Source: Thioalkalivibrio thiocyanodenitrificans ARhD 1 (GTDB lineage Bacteria; Pseudomonadota; Gammaproteobacteria; Ectothiorhodospirales; Ectothiorhodospiraceae). From it: a stretch of DNA of 64,000 nucleotides. The stretch covers positions 631,583-695,582 of the forward strand of contig NZ_KB900536.1 in NCBI RefSeq assembly GCF_000378965.1. The letters run 5' to 3'. A program made the translations under genes and the position numbers. The number at the start of each line of letters is the position of its first letter. Position 1 is the stretch's first letter. Below, in pieces: positions 55,666 to 63,782 of the stretch. The notes beneath the pieces are model-generated. The model did no database searches. It saw only the letters and a list, made by a program, of their open reading frames with translations, and was not told where the DNA came from.

Positions 55666-56124
55666 CTATCCCGGTCGCGACTGCAGCTCCAGTACGTTCC
55701 CTTCCGGATCGGTGACATAGACCCACGTCAGCTTGACCCCCGCCGCATTCGTCAGCGTGACGACTTCTCCCACCGGCTGCCCTCCCGCAGCGAGCACGGC
55801 CTCGCGTGCGGACGGCACATCGTCCACTGCAAAGGCGATGTGGCCGAATCCCGGGCGGTTCACCGCCACTCCCGGCTTTTCCTCCAGGATGTTGTAGTTG
55901 AAGATCTCGAGCGTTGGGCCGTCCGCGCCGTAACCCGGCAAGCGCAGGTGCACGCCGCGGAGTTTGGCGCCCGGAATCCCCGTCCCACGCTCGAGGTCCC
56001 GGCCCTTGAAATCGCGTTCCGGCGGGACCGGCGTGCAGCCGAACAGATCCTGGTAGAACCGCGCCAGTGCCCTCCAGTCCTTCGCAATCAGGTTCGTGTG
56101 CCGGTACCTGGCTCCCGCGATCAT
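55666..56124 (-). CDS. VOC-superfamily (glyoxalase/bleomycin-resistance fold) protein
   Basis: 152 residues. Two beta-alpha-beta-beta-beta repeats: YRHTNLIAKDWRALARFYQDLFGC at the N-terminus and FGHIAFAVDDVPSAREAVLAAGG, ending with VYVTDPEGNVLELQS, the usual metal-binding Glu. His in RHTNL and HIAF are candidate metal ligands. The substrate is unknown. It is the last gene of a three-gene minus-strand set with a GNAT gene and a broken reductase gene. Confidence 0.85.
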   Translation of the reverse strand: MIAGARYRHTNLIAKDWRALARFYQDLFGCTPVPPERDFKGRDLERGTGIPGAKLRGVHLRLPGYGADGPTLEIFNYNILEEKPGVAVNRPGFGHIAFAVDDVPSAREAVLAAGGQPVGEVVTLTNAAGVKLTWVYVTDPEGNVLELQSRPG

Positions 56125-56210
56125 CGTGTATCTCCGAAATCAGCTGACGTCGTTTCCGGGATCCGTTCGGCGGTTCGAGCGTCCGGCCGACGGAGTGTGG
56201 GCGACGGCCA

Positions 56211-56687
56211 TCAGGCCGGCGGCTCCACCGACATGCTGCTCTCGATCGCCAGGTTGTACTGATGGAACTGAGTGTTGCGTACCCATCCCAGCGACTCGTA
56301 CAGCGCCTGCGCCGGTCGGTTGTCGATTGCAGTGGAAAGCGAGAGCCGAACAGCCCCCGCCCCTTGTGCAAACTCGGCCGCCGCAAGCAACAGCGCCCGC
56401 CCGACGCCTCCCCGGCGTTGCGCGGGAGCCACAAAAAGATCGTTCAGAATGAACACCGGCGCGACGGCGACCGACGAGAATCCGGGGAACATCTGCGTAA
56501 AGCCCGCCAATACACCAGTCGGCATCTCCGCGACCAGCACAACAGAATCTCCCCGTTCCATGCGATCTGCCATGAAACGATGCGCGGCGGCAAAATCCGC
56601 AGCTTGTCCATAGAACATGCGGTACTGATCAAACAGCCCCGCGACCTCCTCAAGATCCTCGGGGACAGCAGGCCGTACGTGGATCAC
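56211..56687 (-). CDS. GNAT family N-acetyltransferase
   Basis: 158 residues. The acetyl-CoA loop is NDLFVAPAQRRGGVGRALLLAA (Q/R-x2-G-x-G/A) and the C-terminal LSTAIDNRPAQALYESLGW is typical. The N-terminal MIHVRPAVPEDLEEVAGLFDQYR marks the family start. Substrate unknown. Its ATG overlaps the stop of the upstream reductase gene by four bases, so expression was probably coupled to that gene before it was interrupted. Confidence 0.88.
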   Translation of the reverse strand: MIHVRPAVPEDLEEVAGLFDQYRMFYGQAADFAAAHRFMADRMERGDSVVLVAEMPTGVLAGFTQMFPGFSSVAVAPVFILNDLFVAPAQRRGGVGRALLLAAAEFAQGAGAVRLSLSTAIDNRPAQALYESLGWVRNTQFHQYNLAIESSMSVEPPA

Positions 56688-57204
56688 GACGTGACTCTCC
56701 TTCTGCTCTGGCGCGTCGCCTCGTACCGCAGCGCCACCGCCCCCGAGCTCAACTCCAGCCGGCTCACGAGCTTCAGGTCGACATGCTTCGACAGCCCCGC
56801 GAGCACCGTCGGGCCATGGCCCGCCAGCCTGGGATGCACAACGAACTCGTACTCATCGATCAAGCCCAGCTCCGCCAACGCCAACGGCAGCTTCACGCCT
56901 CCCACCAACAGTCCCTTGCCTGACTCCTGCTTGAGCTGCCGGACGGCCGTCTCGAGGTCCCCGCGCACGAGCTCCGCGTTCCAATCGACCCGGTCCAGGG
57001 TGCTCGAAACGACGTACTTCTTTGCCGAATTGATCGTCCGGGCGAAGGGCTCCATCCAGTCAGGCCTAGGTTCCGTCCCCGCCGGCGGCCGGAACGCTGC
57101 CTCCATCATCTCGTAAGTCACCCGCCCGAAGAGGAGCGCATCTGCCTGGCCAAGGCTCTCGATCGCGTGACGATGCAACTCCTCATCCGCAGGAATTGCA
57201 CGAT

Positions 57205-58427
57205 TGAGCTAGTTGAGTAATTTTCCGACAGTCCGCCCTGATTAGGGCGGGCACCGGGGTCTCCGGTAGATTGGTAGTCGCCAGACAATCCATCTACCAA
57301 GGAGAACTCCCGATGACCGCAGTCACAGAGAGTACCAAGCGCAAGCTGTCTTTGCTGCAACTGGCCGAGGAACTGGGCAATGTGTCCAAGGCGTGCAAGA
57401 TCATGGGCTATCACCGAGACACCTTCTACGAGGTGCGCCGGGCCTTCCAGGTGGGCGGTGTGGGCGCCCTCATCGAGCAACGCCGGGGGCCCAGAAACCC
57501 CCACCCCAACCGGGTCGCCCCCGAGGTCGAGGAGGCGATCCTCGCGCTCTGCCTTGAGTTCCCCACTTACGGCGCCCAGCGCATCGCCAATGAGCTGCGC
57601 CTCCGGGATGTCAACGTCAGCCCCTCCGGTGTGCGCGGGGTGTGGCTTCGCCACGATCTCGAGACCCGCCACAAGCGCCTGTTGCGCCTCGAGGCCCGGG
57701 CCCAAGAGGACACCTTCGTGCTCTCCGATGCCCAGATCCGCCTGCTTGAGCGCCATTCCTGCGAGTTCCGTATGCGTCATGTCGAGACCAATGGCCCCGG
57801 AGAACTGCTCAACCAGGACACCTACTACTGGGGCACCCTCAAGGGCGTCGGCAAGGTCTACGTCCAGGTCGTGGTCGATGCCTTCTGTTCACTCGCCTTC
57901 GCCAAGGTCTACACCTCGAAGATGCCCATCACCTCGGCTGATCTGCTCTATGACCGGGTGCTGCCCTTCTATGAGACCTTGGGCGTGGCAGTAAAAGCGA
58001 TCCTCACCGACAACGGGCGCGAGTTCTGCGGGCGTCCCGAGCAGCACCCCTACGAGCTGCTGCTGGCGCTCCATGACATCGAACATCGCACCACCAGGAT
58101 CCGCAGCCCACGCACCAACGGTTTTGTCGAGCGCATGAACCGCACGCTGCTCGATGAATGCTTCCGCGTCGCCGGGCGCCAGACCTGGTATCTCTCGCCC
58201 GAGGAGATCCAGCGCGATCTGGACAGGTTCCTCGAGTTCTACAACCTCAGGCGCAGCCATCAGGGCTATCGCCTGAAGGGCCGAACCCCTGCTCAGGCGC
58301 TGCGCGAAGCGCTCGGCACAAAGAAGCTTCCACCCATCGTCCCCAAGGACGACACCAACGTGGAAAAAAAGGCGGCATGATCAACTGCCGGAGGCCCCGT
58401 GTGTCGGGTAATTACCAAACTTGTACA
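57205..58427 (+). mobile_element. IS481-family insertion sequence (1223 bp)
   Basis: Imperfect inverted ends: the left end AGTTGAGTAATTTTCCGACA (from 57211) matches the reverse complement of the right end, AAGTTTGGTAATTACCCGACA (58402-58422 region). Ends begin TG and finish CA. A perfect 7-bp duplication GCACGAT lies at 57198-57204 and 58428-58434. One complete transposase gene is inside. It interrupts a reductase-family gene. Confidence 0.9.
57313..58380 (+). CDS. IS481-family transposase
   Basis: 355 residues. N-terminal helix-turn-helix regions (LSLLQLAEELGNVSKACKIM, then VEEAILALCLEFPTYGAQRI) precede the rve integrase core. DDE residues are the Asp in VVVDAFCSLAFAKVY, the Asp in ILTDNGREFCG, and the Glu in RTNGFVERMNRTLLDE. 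The core seems intact, so the element may be active. The start at 57313 has AAGGAG eight bases upstream. The C-terminus is polar and basic. Confidence 0.93.
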   Translation: MTAVTESTKRKLSLLQLAEELGNVSKACKIMGYHRDTFYEVRRAFQVGGVGALIEQRRGPRNPHPNRVAPEVEEAILALCLEFPTYGAQRIANELRLRDVNVSPSGVRGVWLRHDLETRHKRLLRLEARAQEDTFVLSDAQIRLLERHSCEFRMRHVETNGPGELLNQDTYYWGTLKGVGKVYVQVVVDAFCSLAFAKVYTSKMPITSADLLYDRVLPFYETLGVAVKAILTDNGREFCGRPEQHPYELLLALHDIEHRTTRIRSPRTNGFVERMNRTLLDECFRVAGRQTWYLSPEEIQRDLDRFLEFYNLRRSHQGYRLKGRTPAQALREALGTKKLPPIVPKDDTNVEKKAA

Positions 58428-58655
58428 GCACGATGATCGCAGCAGCCGTCCAATGTGACGTTGATGGAATACCGAAGGGGTCGCATTTGCATGTGTCGAT
58501 CCTCGGAGAGGCGGCTGCCGTTCAAAATGGACGGCTGATCCCGCGATGTCTGAACGACGGACAACACACTTCCGATTCGACATACTGCGGAGCGAAGTTA
58601 GGTACTTACACGGGTCCTGCATGCGTTCCACTGGATAGCAGTTGGATGGGGCACG

Positions 58656-59243
58656 CTATTCTGCCCTTGAAAGGTCGTGTTTGTATTGCCCAATGCTCCA
58701 GCCCAATTCATTCCATCTGGAATCCTGCGAGTGAATATGGATCTCAAACTCATCTCTAGACCAACCATAGGCCTGCGCCCGAGCCTCGACGTCGGCCATC
58801 GGGATAATGTAAGCATAGCGCTCTGCCGGATTGGTCAGGCAAAGCCACGCCTGTTTTCCGGACGAGGCCAAGTCTCTCCGCGGCTTCTTGTTGACGCGGT
58901 ACCATAACAAGTCGGCCTCCTTATTGTAGTTCTGGCAGTAGACGAGTTGGTTGTCAGACTCAAACATGAACTGGTAGCGACTGACCTGATGGAAACCATC
59001 ACCAAATCGGTCTTTCAGCAGGAACTGAACGAAGGTGGCAGAATCAACAAGTGGTGACTCACCGTCCCCTCGTGGCGTTACTTTCCTGCCCTTTGGAGGA
59101 GGCGGCGAAGGCATCTTGAGCAGGATTCTCCGTAGGACGTCATTTGCGGTGTCAACCAGTGGCTGCGCGTGCCGCTGAAGCATCTCGAACACTTCGGCGT
59201 CAACTCTAATCGTGTGCCACTTTGCTTGCGTCTCGTCAGGCAT
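58656..59243 (-). CDS. Hypothetical protein with a SeqA-N-like ribbon-helix-helix start
   Basis: 195 residues. Residues 10-40 (HTIRVDAEVFEMLQRHAQPL then VDTANDVLRRILLKMP) resemble the SeqA N-terminal dimerisation domain, which also occurs in accessory proteins. The rest, from VDSATFVQFLLKDRFGDGF to WNELGWSIGQYKHDL, is an unfamiliar alpha/beta domain rich in aromatics. GGAGGTG eight bases before ATG 59243 fixes the start. Local base composition is clearly less GC-rich than the flanks, suggesting transfer. Role unknown; DNA binding is inferred. Confidence 0.68.
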   Translation of the reverse strand: MPDETQAKWHTIRVDAEVFEMLQRHAQPLVDTANDVLRRILLKMPSPPPPKGRKVTPRGDGESPLVDSATFVQFLLKDRFGDGFHQVSRYQFMFESDNQLVYCQNYNKEADLLWYRVNKKPRRDLASSGKQAWLCLTNPAERYAYIIPMADVEARAQAYGWSRDEFEIHIHSQDSRWNELGWSIGQYKHDLSRAE

Positions 59244-59445
59244 CTTTGCCACACCTCCAAGGAGGGTTGTCTGATGCGGATCGTCGAGAACGGCGACGGA
59301 TCTAATCGTGCTCTGCAGAAACAGATCCGTCACTCATTCCAACGCAGAGGTATCTCGCGGGTTTCAGTGGCACGAATTATGGTTCACCATCTTGCAGAAT
59401 GCTTGCCACTGACACCCGCCTGTTCCAGCACACTGTTGAGTCTTA

Positions 59446-59649
59446 CTAAGCAAAATCAAGGTACTTTTCCTCGAACGATCGATAGAACGCATGCAGCCGT
59501 CCTTCAGCACAGCATTCCTTGAGATCGGCGACAACGTCCTCCAAGAGGAGGATTCGTAGCTTCTCTCGGCCCGCTTTCGAGAGAAAGGCATCCCTTGCCC
59601 GTTCCGCTTGACACAACACTTTGGTATTTCGCCGTGGAAATAGGAGGGT
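59446..59649 (-). pseudogene. C-terminal fragment of an unidentified gene
   Basis: An open frame of about 68 codons with protein-like composition (AERARDAFLSKAGREKLRIL, then LLEDVVADLKECC and FYRSFEEKYLDFA before the stop at 59446) has no start of its own; upstream it runs into the IS3 remnant in another frame. It looks like the tail of a gene cut off by that insertion. I do not recognise the family. The gap 59244-59445 to the next gene holds nothing else. Confidence 0.45.
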
Positions 59650-59667
59650 TCTACCCCATTTCCACGG
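59632..59667. repeat. 10-bp perfect inverted repeat at the IS3-remnant edge
   Basis: CCGTGGAAAT (59632-59641) pairs with ATTTCCACGG (59658-59667) around a 16-bp loop. The right half overlaps the end of the transposase remnant. It may be IS-end DNA joined to a copy of itself, or a terminator without a T-run. Confidence 0.5.
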
Positions 59668-59860
59668 ACGGTTGAGTTAAGAGTAATTGCTTCTGCTTAG
59701 CCGCCTCAAGACGCCGCCTGCGGCGCGGGTTGTGGAAGCGCTCGATGTAGTCGAACACGTCGGCCCTGGTCTCGGTGCGGGTCTGATAGATTCGGCGATT
59801 GACCCGTTCGCGTTTCAGCAGCCCGAAGACTACGCTAAGCGGCTCCACGGATGACCACAC
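59651..59860 (-). pseudogene. IS3-family transposase remnant (C-terminal end)
   Basis: 69 codons match the end of IS3-family OrfB: FGLLKRERVNRRIYQTRTET and ADVFDYIERFHNPRRRRRL, followed by KQKQLLLTQPSVEMG. The catalytic DDE region is missing and the normal segment after the NPRRR motif appears shortened, so it is a dead fragment. The 182 bp from here to the DUF302 stop hold nothing recognisable. Confidence 0.75.
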
Positions 59861-60042
59861 TCCCTGTCCGTCTTCTCCGCCCGACTTTAACGGCTGGGAG
59901 CGGGGGAGGCAAACGGCGCACCCCTGATGGGAGGCGGTCTTGCAGCAGGGCCGGGCGCCGCTATGCCTTCCTGACGAAGCGTGCGATGCGGATTCCGGAA
60001 GATGCCGCGGTCATGGGCAGGGCAGGCCGCCGGGATTCACAC

Positions 60043-60537
60043 TCAGAAGGCGTCCAGGGTCTCGTGGACGATGTCTTCCAGCAGATCCTCCACGGCCCGG
60101 AGGGATTCCTGCGAGGCCTCGCTGCCAACCGGCACCGGGCGGCGGTAGGAGACGTAGACGGTGTCCGGCTCCTCCTCGGTCACGTAGACCGCCACGATGT
60201 ACGGACAGAACACGATGTTGTGCACGTCCGCCTCCATCATGCGCCGGGAGACGGTGGCGCTGCAGAACTCGTAGGCCTGGCCTTCCAGGTAGATGGCCTC
60301 GCCGCCCACGTCCGCGGCGGTGCGCTGGAGCATGGCGGCGATGTGGGCGACGTTGTTGACCACGATGCCCCGGTTGGTGATGGCCATCTCCAGACCTTCA
60401 CGATAGGTCTCGAATTCCCCCTGCACCGAGTACACGCGCATGTGCTCGGTCTCCAGGTCCGGCCCCTTGGCCAGCGCGGTCTGGCCCAGCGCAGCCAGGG
60501 TGAACAGGGCGAGGACGGCGAGGAAGAACGGTTTCAT
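60043..60537 (-). CDS. Exported DUF302 domain protein
   Basis: 164 residues with a Sec signal peptide (FFLAVLALFTLAALGQTALA, cleavage near 22). The DUF302 core follows: YREGLEMAITNRGIVVNNVAHIAAML (the conserved alpha-beta), then EFCSATVSRRMMEADVHNIVFCPYIVAVYV with two Cys, and YVSYRRP. Family members bind small molecules or copper; function is unproven. It is downstream of the DUF4412-like gene, same strand. Confidence 0.85.
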   Translation of the reverse strand: MKPFFLAVLALFTLAALGQTALAKGPDLETEHMRVYSVQGEFETYREGLEMAITNRGIVVNNVAHIAAMLQRTAADVGGEAIYLEGQAYEFCSATVSRRMMEADVHNIVFCPYIVAVYVTEEEPDTVYVSYRRPVPVGSEASQESLRAVEDLLEDIVHETLDAF

Positions 60538-60662
60538 GGGTTTCTCCGGGTCGTGGTGCCTGTGGGTAACGGGTCGGGACGCACCATCCGGCTCCCGGGC
60601 CCGGCATGCGTCGGCACCTGTCGTTGTATCCGCTGCGGTGTGAACGATGGCTGAACGCCGTC

Positions 60663-61487
60663 TCAGAACGGATCCACACGCTGGTAATCGGCCGGAATCC
60701 GGAACAGGTCCGGGGAAAGGGCATCCGTGGAAACCGACTGCAGGGTGATCTCGCTGCCGTCCTCCAGGTTCTTTACCAGTACCGGCACGCCGTCCACGGC
60801 CGGCAGCATCTCGGCGCCCATGTCCGCGGCGAAGGGCCCGCCCATGGACATGGCGATCTCCGACAGGCTCTGCATGAACTCGAACAGCACCTTCAATGTC
60901 CCGTAGTCGGCGGCGGACAGGCCGACGTGGCCGGGATCGGCCACACACAGTTCGTTGGTGATCTCGCCTTCCAGCAGGACCTCCATGACCTGGCAGCGGA
61001 AGCCGCCGATGGTCCGCTGCTCACCGGTGGGGCGTGTCTCCAGCGAGGAGAGATCCGGGGCCGGCGGGTCCTCGCCGGAGAGCATGGCCGGGTCGACGCC
61101 CATCTGGCGCATCTGCTGCTCCATCATCTGGCGCTGCTCGGGGGGCATCTGCGCCATCTGCTCACGCATCTGTGCGAGGAAGTCCTCCTGCATGCCCTGA
61201 ACCTCTTGCGCCTGCGCCTTGAGTCCTTCCTCGGTCAGTTGCGCGTAGCTGCGCTCCTCGTCGATCACCATGGTCAGTGTGCGGGTCTCCCGATCGAACA
61301 GGCTGTAGACCATCGAGCCGTCCGCTTCACGTTCCTCCATGCGCACGTGGCCGCCCTGGATCATCAACGTGCTGCCGGTGTCGGCACCCGTTTCCGTGAA
61401 CTGCATCGTGACATCCGCCTGCGCCGTCGCGACGAGGCCCAGCAGGAGGATGGCCGAAAATGCGTGGATCATGCGATCAATGCCCAT
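60663..61487 (-). CDS. Exported DUF4412-like protein
   Basis: 274 residues. Signal peptide (MIHAFSAILLLGLVATAQA) then a beta-rich part beginning VTMQFTETGADTGSTLMIQGGHVRMEE. A Met/Gln-rich helical insert (about 95-125, EDFLAQMREQMAQMPPEQRQ) is unusual. Then RTIGGFRCQVMEVLLEGEITNELCVAD, which fits DUF4412, a family of periplasmic proteins of unknown role. ATG 61472 is an alternative start. It precedes the DUF302 gene by 125 bp. Confidence 0.75.
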   Translation of the reverse strand: MGIDRMIHAFSAILLLGLVATAQADVTMQFTETGADTGSTLMIQGGHVRMEEREADGSMVYSLFDRETRTLTMVIDEERSYAQLTEEGLKAQAQEVQGMQEDFLAQMREQMAQMPPEQRQMMEQQMRQMGVDPAMLSGEDPPAPDLSSLETRPTGEQRTIGGFRCQVMEVLLEGEITNELCVADPGHVGLSAADYGTLKVLFEFMQSLSEIAMSMGGPFAADMGAEMLPAVDGVPVLVKNLEDGSEITLQSVSTDALSPDLFRIPADYQRVDPF

Positions 61488-61669
61488 GTGTTCACTCCGT
61501 CGTTGTGCGTCTCAATAGTTTTGCATCATAGCCCAGTGTCCGCCGGCCCGCCTCCGGGCCCGCAACGGCTCTCTGCCACCTGTGCGGGTACGAAACGATG
61601 CCGAGGTCCGTCACTCCGGTATCCGCGGGGTCTCCCGTGCCCGGCCGATGACGGACGCGGCCCGGTGCC

Positions 61670-61975
61670 TCACGACTTGGGCTTGTTGCGCAGGGCGTCG
61701 ATATTGATGGGCACGACCGTGTTCTGCTTCGGTTCGTCCACATAGCGGGGGCGCATGTTCATCTCCTGACCAAGCGCATCCGCCAGTTCCCGCTGGCGCT
61801 CGACGATCAGCGACAGACAGTCGCGGATGTTGTGGATGGTCTTCTCGGTCAGCGGATGCTTCATGCCGGGCGGGGTGTTGGTATCCCGGGCCACGTCGGT
61901 CAGCACGGTCTGCATGATGCGCAGGATGCGCTGTTCCTTGGTGAGTTCGGCTTCGCTGGCGTCGTGGTCGGTCAT
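61670..61975 (-). CDS. Small conserved hypothetical protein
   Basis: 101 residues, soluble, predicted helical: ELTKEQRILRIMQTVLTDVARDTNTPPGMKHPLTEKTIHNIRDCL then VERQRELADALG. The LTDVARDT...PGMKHPL pattern recurs in short gammaproteobacterial proteins sometimes labelled segregation/condensation protein A, but there is no kleisin homology visible and the true scpA is at 28161, so that label is not adopted. Function unknown. Confidence 0.72.
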   Translation of the reverse strand: MTDHDASEAELTKEQRILRIMQTVLTDVARDTNTPPGMKHPLTEKTIHNIRDCLSLIVERQRELADALGQEMNMRPRYVDEPKQNTVVPINIDALRNKPKS

Positions 61976-62186
61976 GGGGGAGTCCGTGCGGCTGTGGGCG
62001 GGGTCTGACCGCCTATTTTACCAGTCCGGGCACGGGACGTCTCGCGGGCACCGGGATCCCCTGCGAACGTCCGGGAATGGTCGGGATGCATTACTGTCAG
62101 GGGAACGGGTCGATACCCGCACCGGGGCAGGGGATACCGGCCATGGATGCCCGGCGTGCCCCACCGAAGGCCCCCGCTGCGCCCGC

Positions 62187-62212
62187 GTGATGCGGCTACG
62201 CCTTGTCCGGCC
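62187..62212. repeat. REP-like palindrome overlapping a gene end
   Basis: GTGATGCGGCTACGCCTTGTCCGGCC (first GTGATGCGGCTACG, then CCTTGTCCGGCC) resembles the enterobacterial REP core and the unit at 21960. It covers the stop codon and last codons of the APH/kinase fusion gene. Confidence 0.55.
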
Positions 62213-63782
62213 GGCCGGCGTCCATGCAGCGGGCAATGTCCTCCAGGGGCAGATCATCCCGCCGGGTGTCGATGGTCACCACGGGCTCGTCCGCCTCCAG
62301 CGGGTCCGCGTTTGTCAACTGATGCGTCAGGACCTCGAGGCCCGCATCCGATGCATCCCGGTCGGCGGACTGCCGCTCCCGGATGCGCGCGCGGAGCACG
62401 GGTTCCGGCGCGATATAGTCGAGGATGCGGAACGGGATCTCCAGTTCCCGGGCCAGCGCGGCAAACCGGTCGCGCCGGGCGCGCTCCAGGAAGGTGGCGT
62501 CCACCACCACCGGAAGACCCGACTCGAGCACGTTCCGGGCGACTGAGGCGAGACGTTCATAGGTGCGCACGCCCATGTCCTCGGAATAGATACCGCTGCC
62601 CACGCCGCCCGAATCACGCTCAAGGCTGTCCATGCCGGACAGGCGCTTGCGTTCCACGTCGGAGCGAATCCGGATCAGGCCCAGCCGTTCCACCAGCGGC
62701 TGGCTGCGGGTGGTCTTGCCCGAACCGGAGAAGCCGTGATTGATGAACAGCGCGCGCGGGACGGGGCGCGTGAGGGATTCCGCCAGGTCCAGATAGCCGT
62801 GACAGCGGGATTCCGCCGCGCGGCGCTCCGCGTCCGGGACGCCTTCCTGGCCGAGGCGGATACCGGACACCTTGGCGCGCACCATGGCGCGGTAGACCTG
62901 ATAGAAGCGCAGCAGGCGCAGGCCTTCGTAATCGCCGCTTCGTTCCAGCCAGGCATTGAGGAAATGATGGGCATGGGCGGGGGCCTCACGGTCCATGAGA
63001 TCCATGGTGACGAATGCGATTTCGCTCATGATGTCGATCCAGCGCAGCCGTTCGCTGAACTCGATGCCGTCGAACACCAGCACCCGGCCGTCCACGTGGG
63101 CCATGTTGCCCAGGTGCATGTCGCCGTGGCATTCGCGCACGAAGCCCCGGGCCTGGCGTTCGGCGAGTATGTCGGCCAACCGTTCGAAGGCCTGCCCGGT
63201 CCACCGGGCGATGCGATCCAGCTGCTCGAGGCGGCGGGGGTCGGAAAGCGCTGGCCGCAGTTGCTCGAAATTCTGTTCCATGGGTTGGTAAACCGCGGCG
63301 GGCGTGCCCGTATCGCTGTCCGGCGCCGCACGGGGTATGCGCTCGTGGAACGCCGCCACGCACCCGGCCAGTTCGTCCATCCACTCGATGGGCAGGGCGC
63401 CGCGCTCCAGCAGCTTGTCCATTTCACGCTCGCGGTCGAAGCGTGCCATGCGCACGGCATACTCGAAGGGCTCCCCGGCGCCGTCGAACCGCGGGGCGTC
63501 CGGCGTGCCGCTGAAGGTCACCACGGCCTGGTAGAGATCCGGCGCCAGGCGGCGGTTGATGCGCAGTTCCTCCTCGCAGAAGAAACGGCGCCGTTCCAGG
63601 GTGGAGAAGTCCAGGAAGCCCAGATCCAGGGGCTTCTTGAACTTGTAGGCGTACGCACCCGCCAGCAGCACCCATGAGATGTGGGTCTCGATACACTCCA
63701 CATCGTCCACCGGATGGGGGTAGGCGTCGGGGCGTTTCAGGGCCTCGATGAGCCGGTGCTGGATGTCTTGCTGGTCGGTCAT
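62196..63782 (-). CDS. Aminoglycoside phosphotransferase-like / P-loop kinase fusion protein
   Basis: 528 residues in two parts. The N-terminal half (1-330) is APH-like: HISWVLLAGAYAYKFKKPLDLGFLDF with a kinase-type Lys, then ECHGDMHLGNMAHVDGRVLVFDGIEF with the catalytic HGD and metal Asp. The C-terminal half (about 340-528) has Walker A HGFSGSGKTTRSQPL, then IRSDVERKRL and VVVDATFLERARRDRFAALA, as in small P-loop kinases. This architecture is conserved in many proteobacteria, without a known substrate. No gene or signal was recognised in 63783-64000. Confidence 0.88.
   Translation of the reverse strand: MTDQQDIQHRLIEALKRPDAYPHPVDDVECIETHISWVLLAGAYAYKFKKPLDLGFLDFSTLERRRFFCEEELRINRRLAPDLYQAVVTFSGTPDAPRFDGAGEPFEYAVRMARFDREREMDKLLERGALPIEWMDELAGCVAAFHERIPRAAPDSDTGTPAAVYQPMEQNFEQLRPALSDPRRLEQLDRIARWTGQAFERLADILAERQARGFVRECHGDMHLGNMAHVDGRVLVFDGIEFSERLRWIDIMSEIAFVTMDLMDREAPAHAHHFLNAWLERSGDYEGLRLLRFYQVYRAMVRAKVSGIRLGQEGVPDAERRAAESRCHGYLDLAESLTRPVPRALFINHGFSGSGKTTRSQPLVERLGLIRIRSDVERKRLSGMDSLERDSGGVGSGIYSEDMGVRTYERLASVARNVLESGLPVVVDATFLERARRDRFAALARELEIPFRILDYIAPEPVLRARIRERQSADRDASDAGLEVLTHQLTNADPLEADEPVVTIDTRRDDLPLEDIARCMDAGRPDKA

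Larger units (their letters stand above)
56684..58492 (-). pseudogene. Dihydrofolate reductase-family (RibD C-terminal) gene split by an IS481 element
   Basis: The 3' part (56684-57204) encodes HRHAIESLGQADALLFGR through SSGAVALRYEATR. The 5' part lies beyond the IS: ATG 58492 to 58428 encodes MQMRPLRYSINVTLDGCCDH. Removing the IS (57205-58427) and one copy of the 7-bp duplication joins the parts in frame, giving 579 nt, 192 residues, with the continuous segment CCDHRAIPADEELHRHA. That proves a single recent insertion in an otherwise intact gene. Family members reduce pteridine-like or related substrates; the exact one is unknown. Confidence 0.92.

Noticed and set aside
55666-58655. Integron cassette array suggested by VOC, GNAT and reductase genes and by a GTTAGGT near 58587
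   Set aside because: The genes overlap by four bases rather than being separated by attC sites, no foldable attC partner was found next to GTTAGGT, and there is no integrase in the window.
61670-61975. Annotation as segregation and condensation protein A
   Set aside because: No kleisin motifs are present and a complete scpA-scpB pair exists at 28161-29853.
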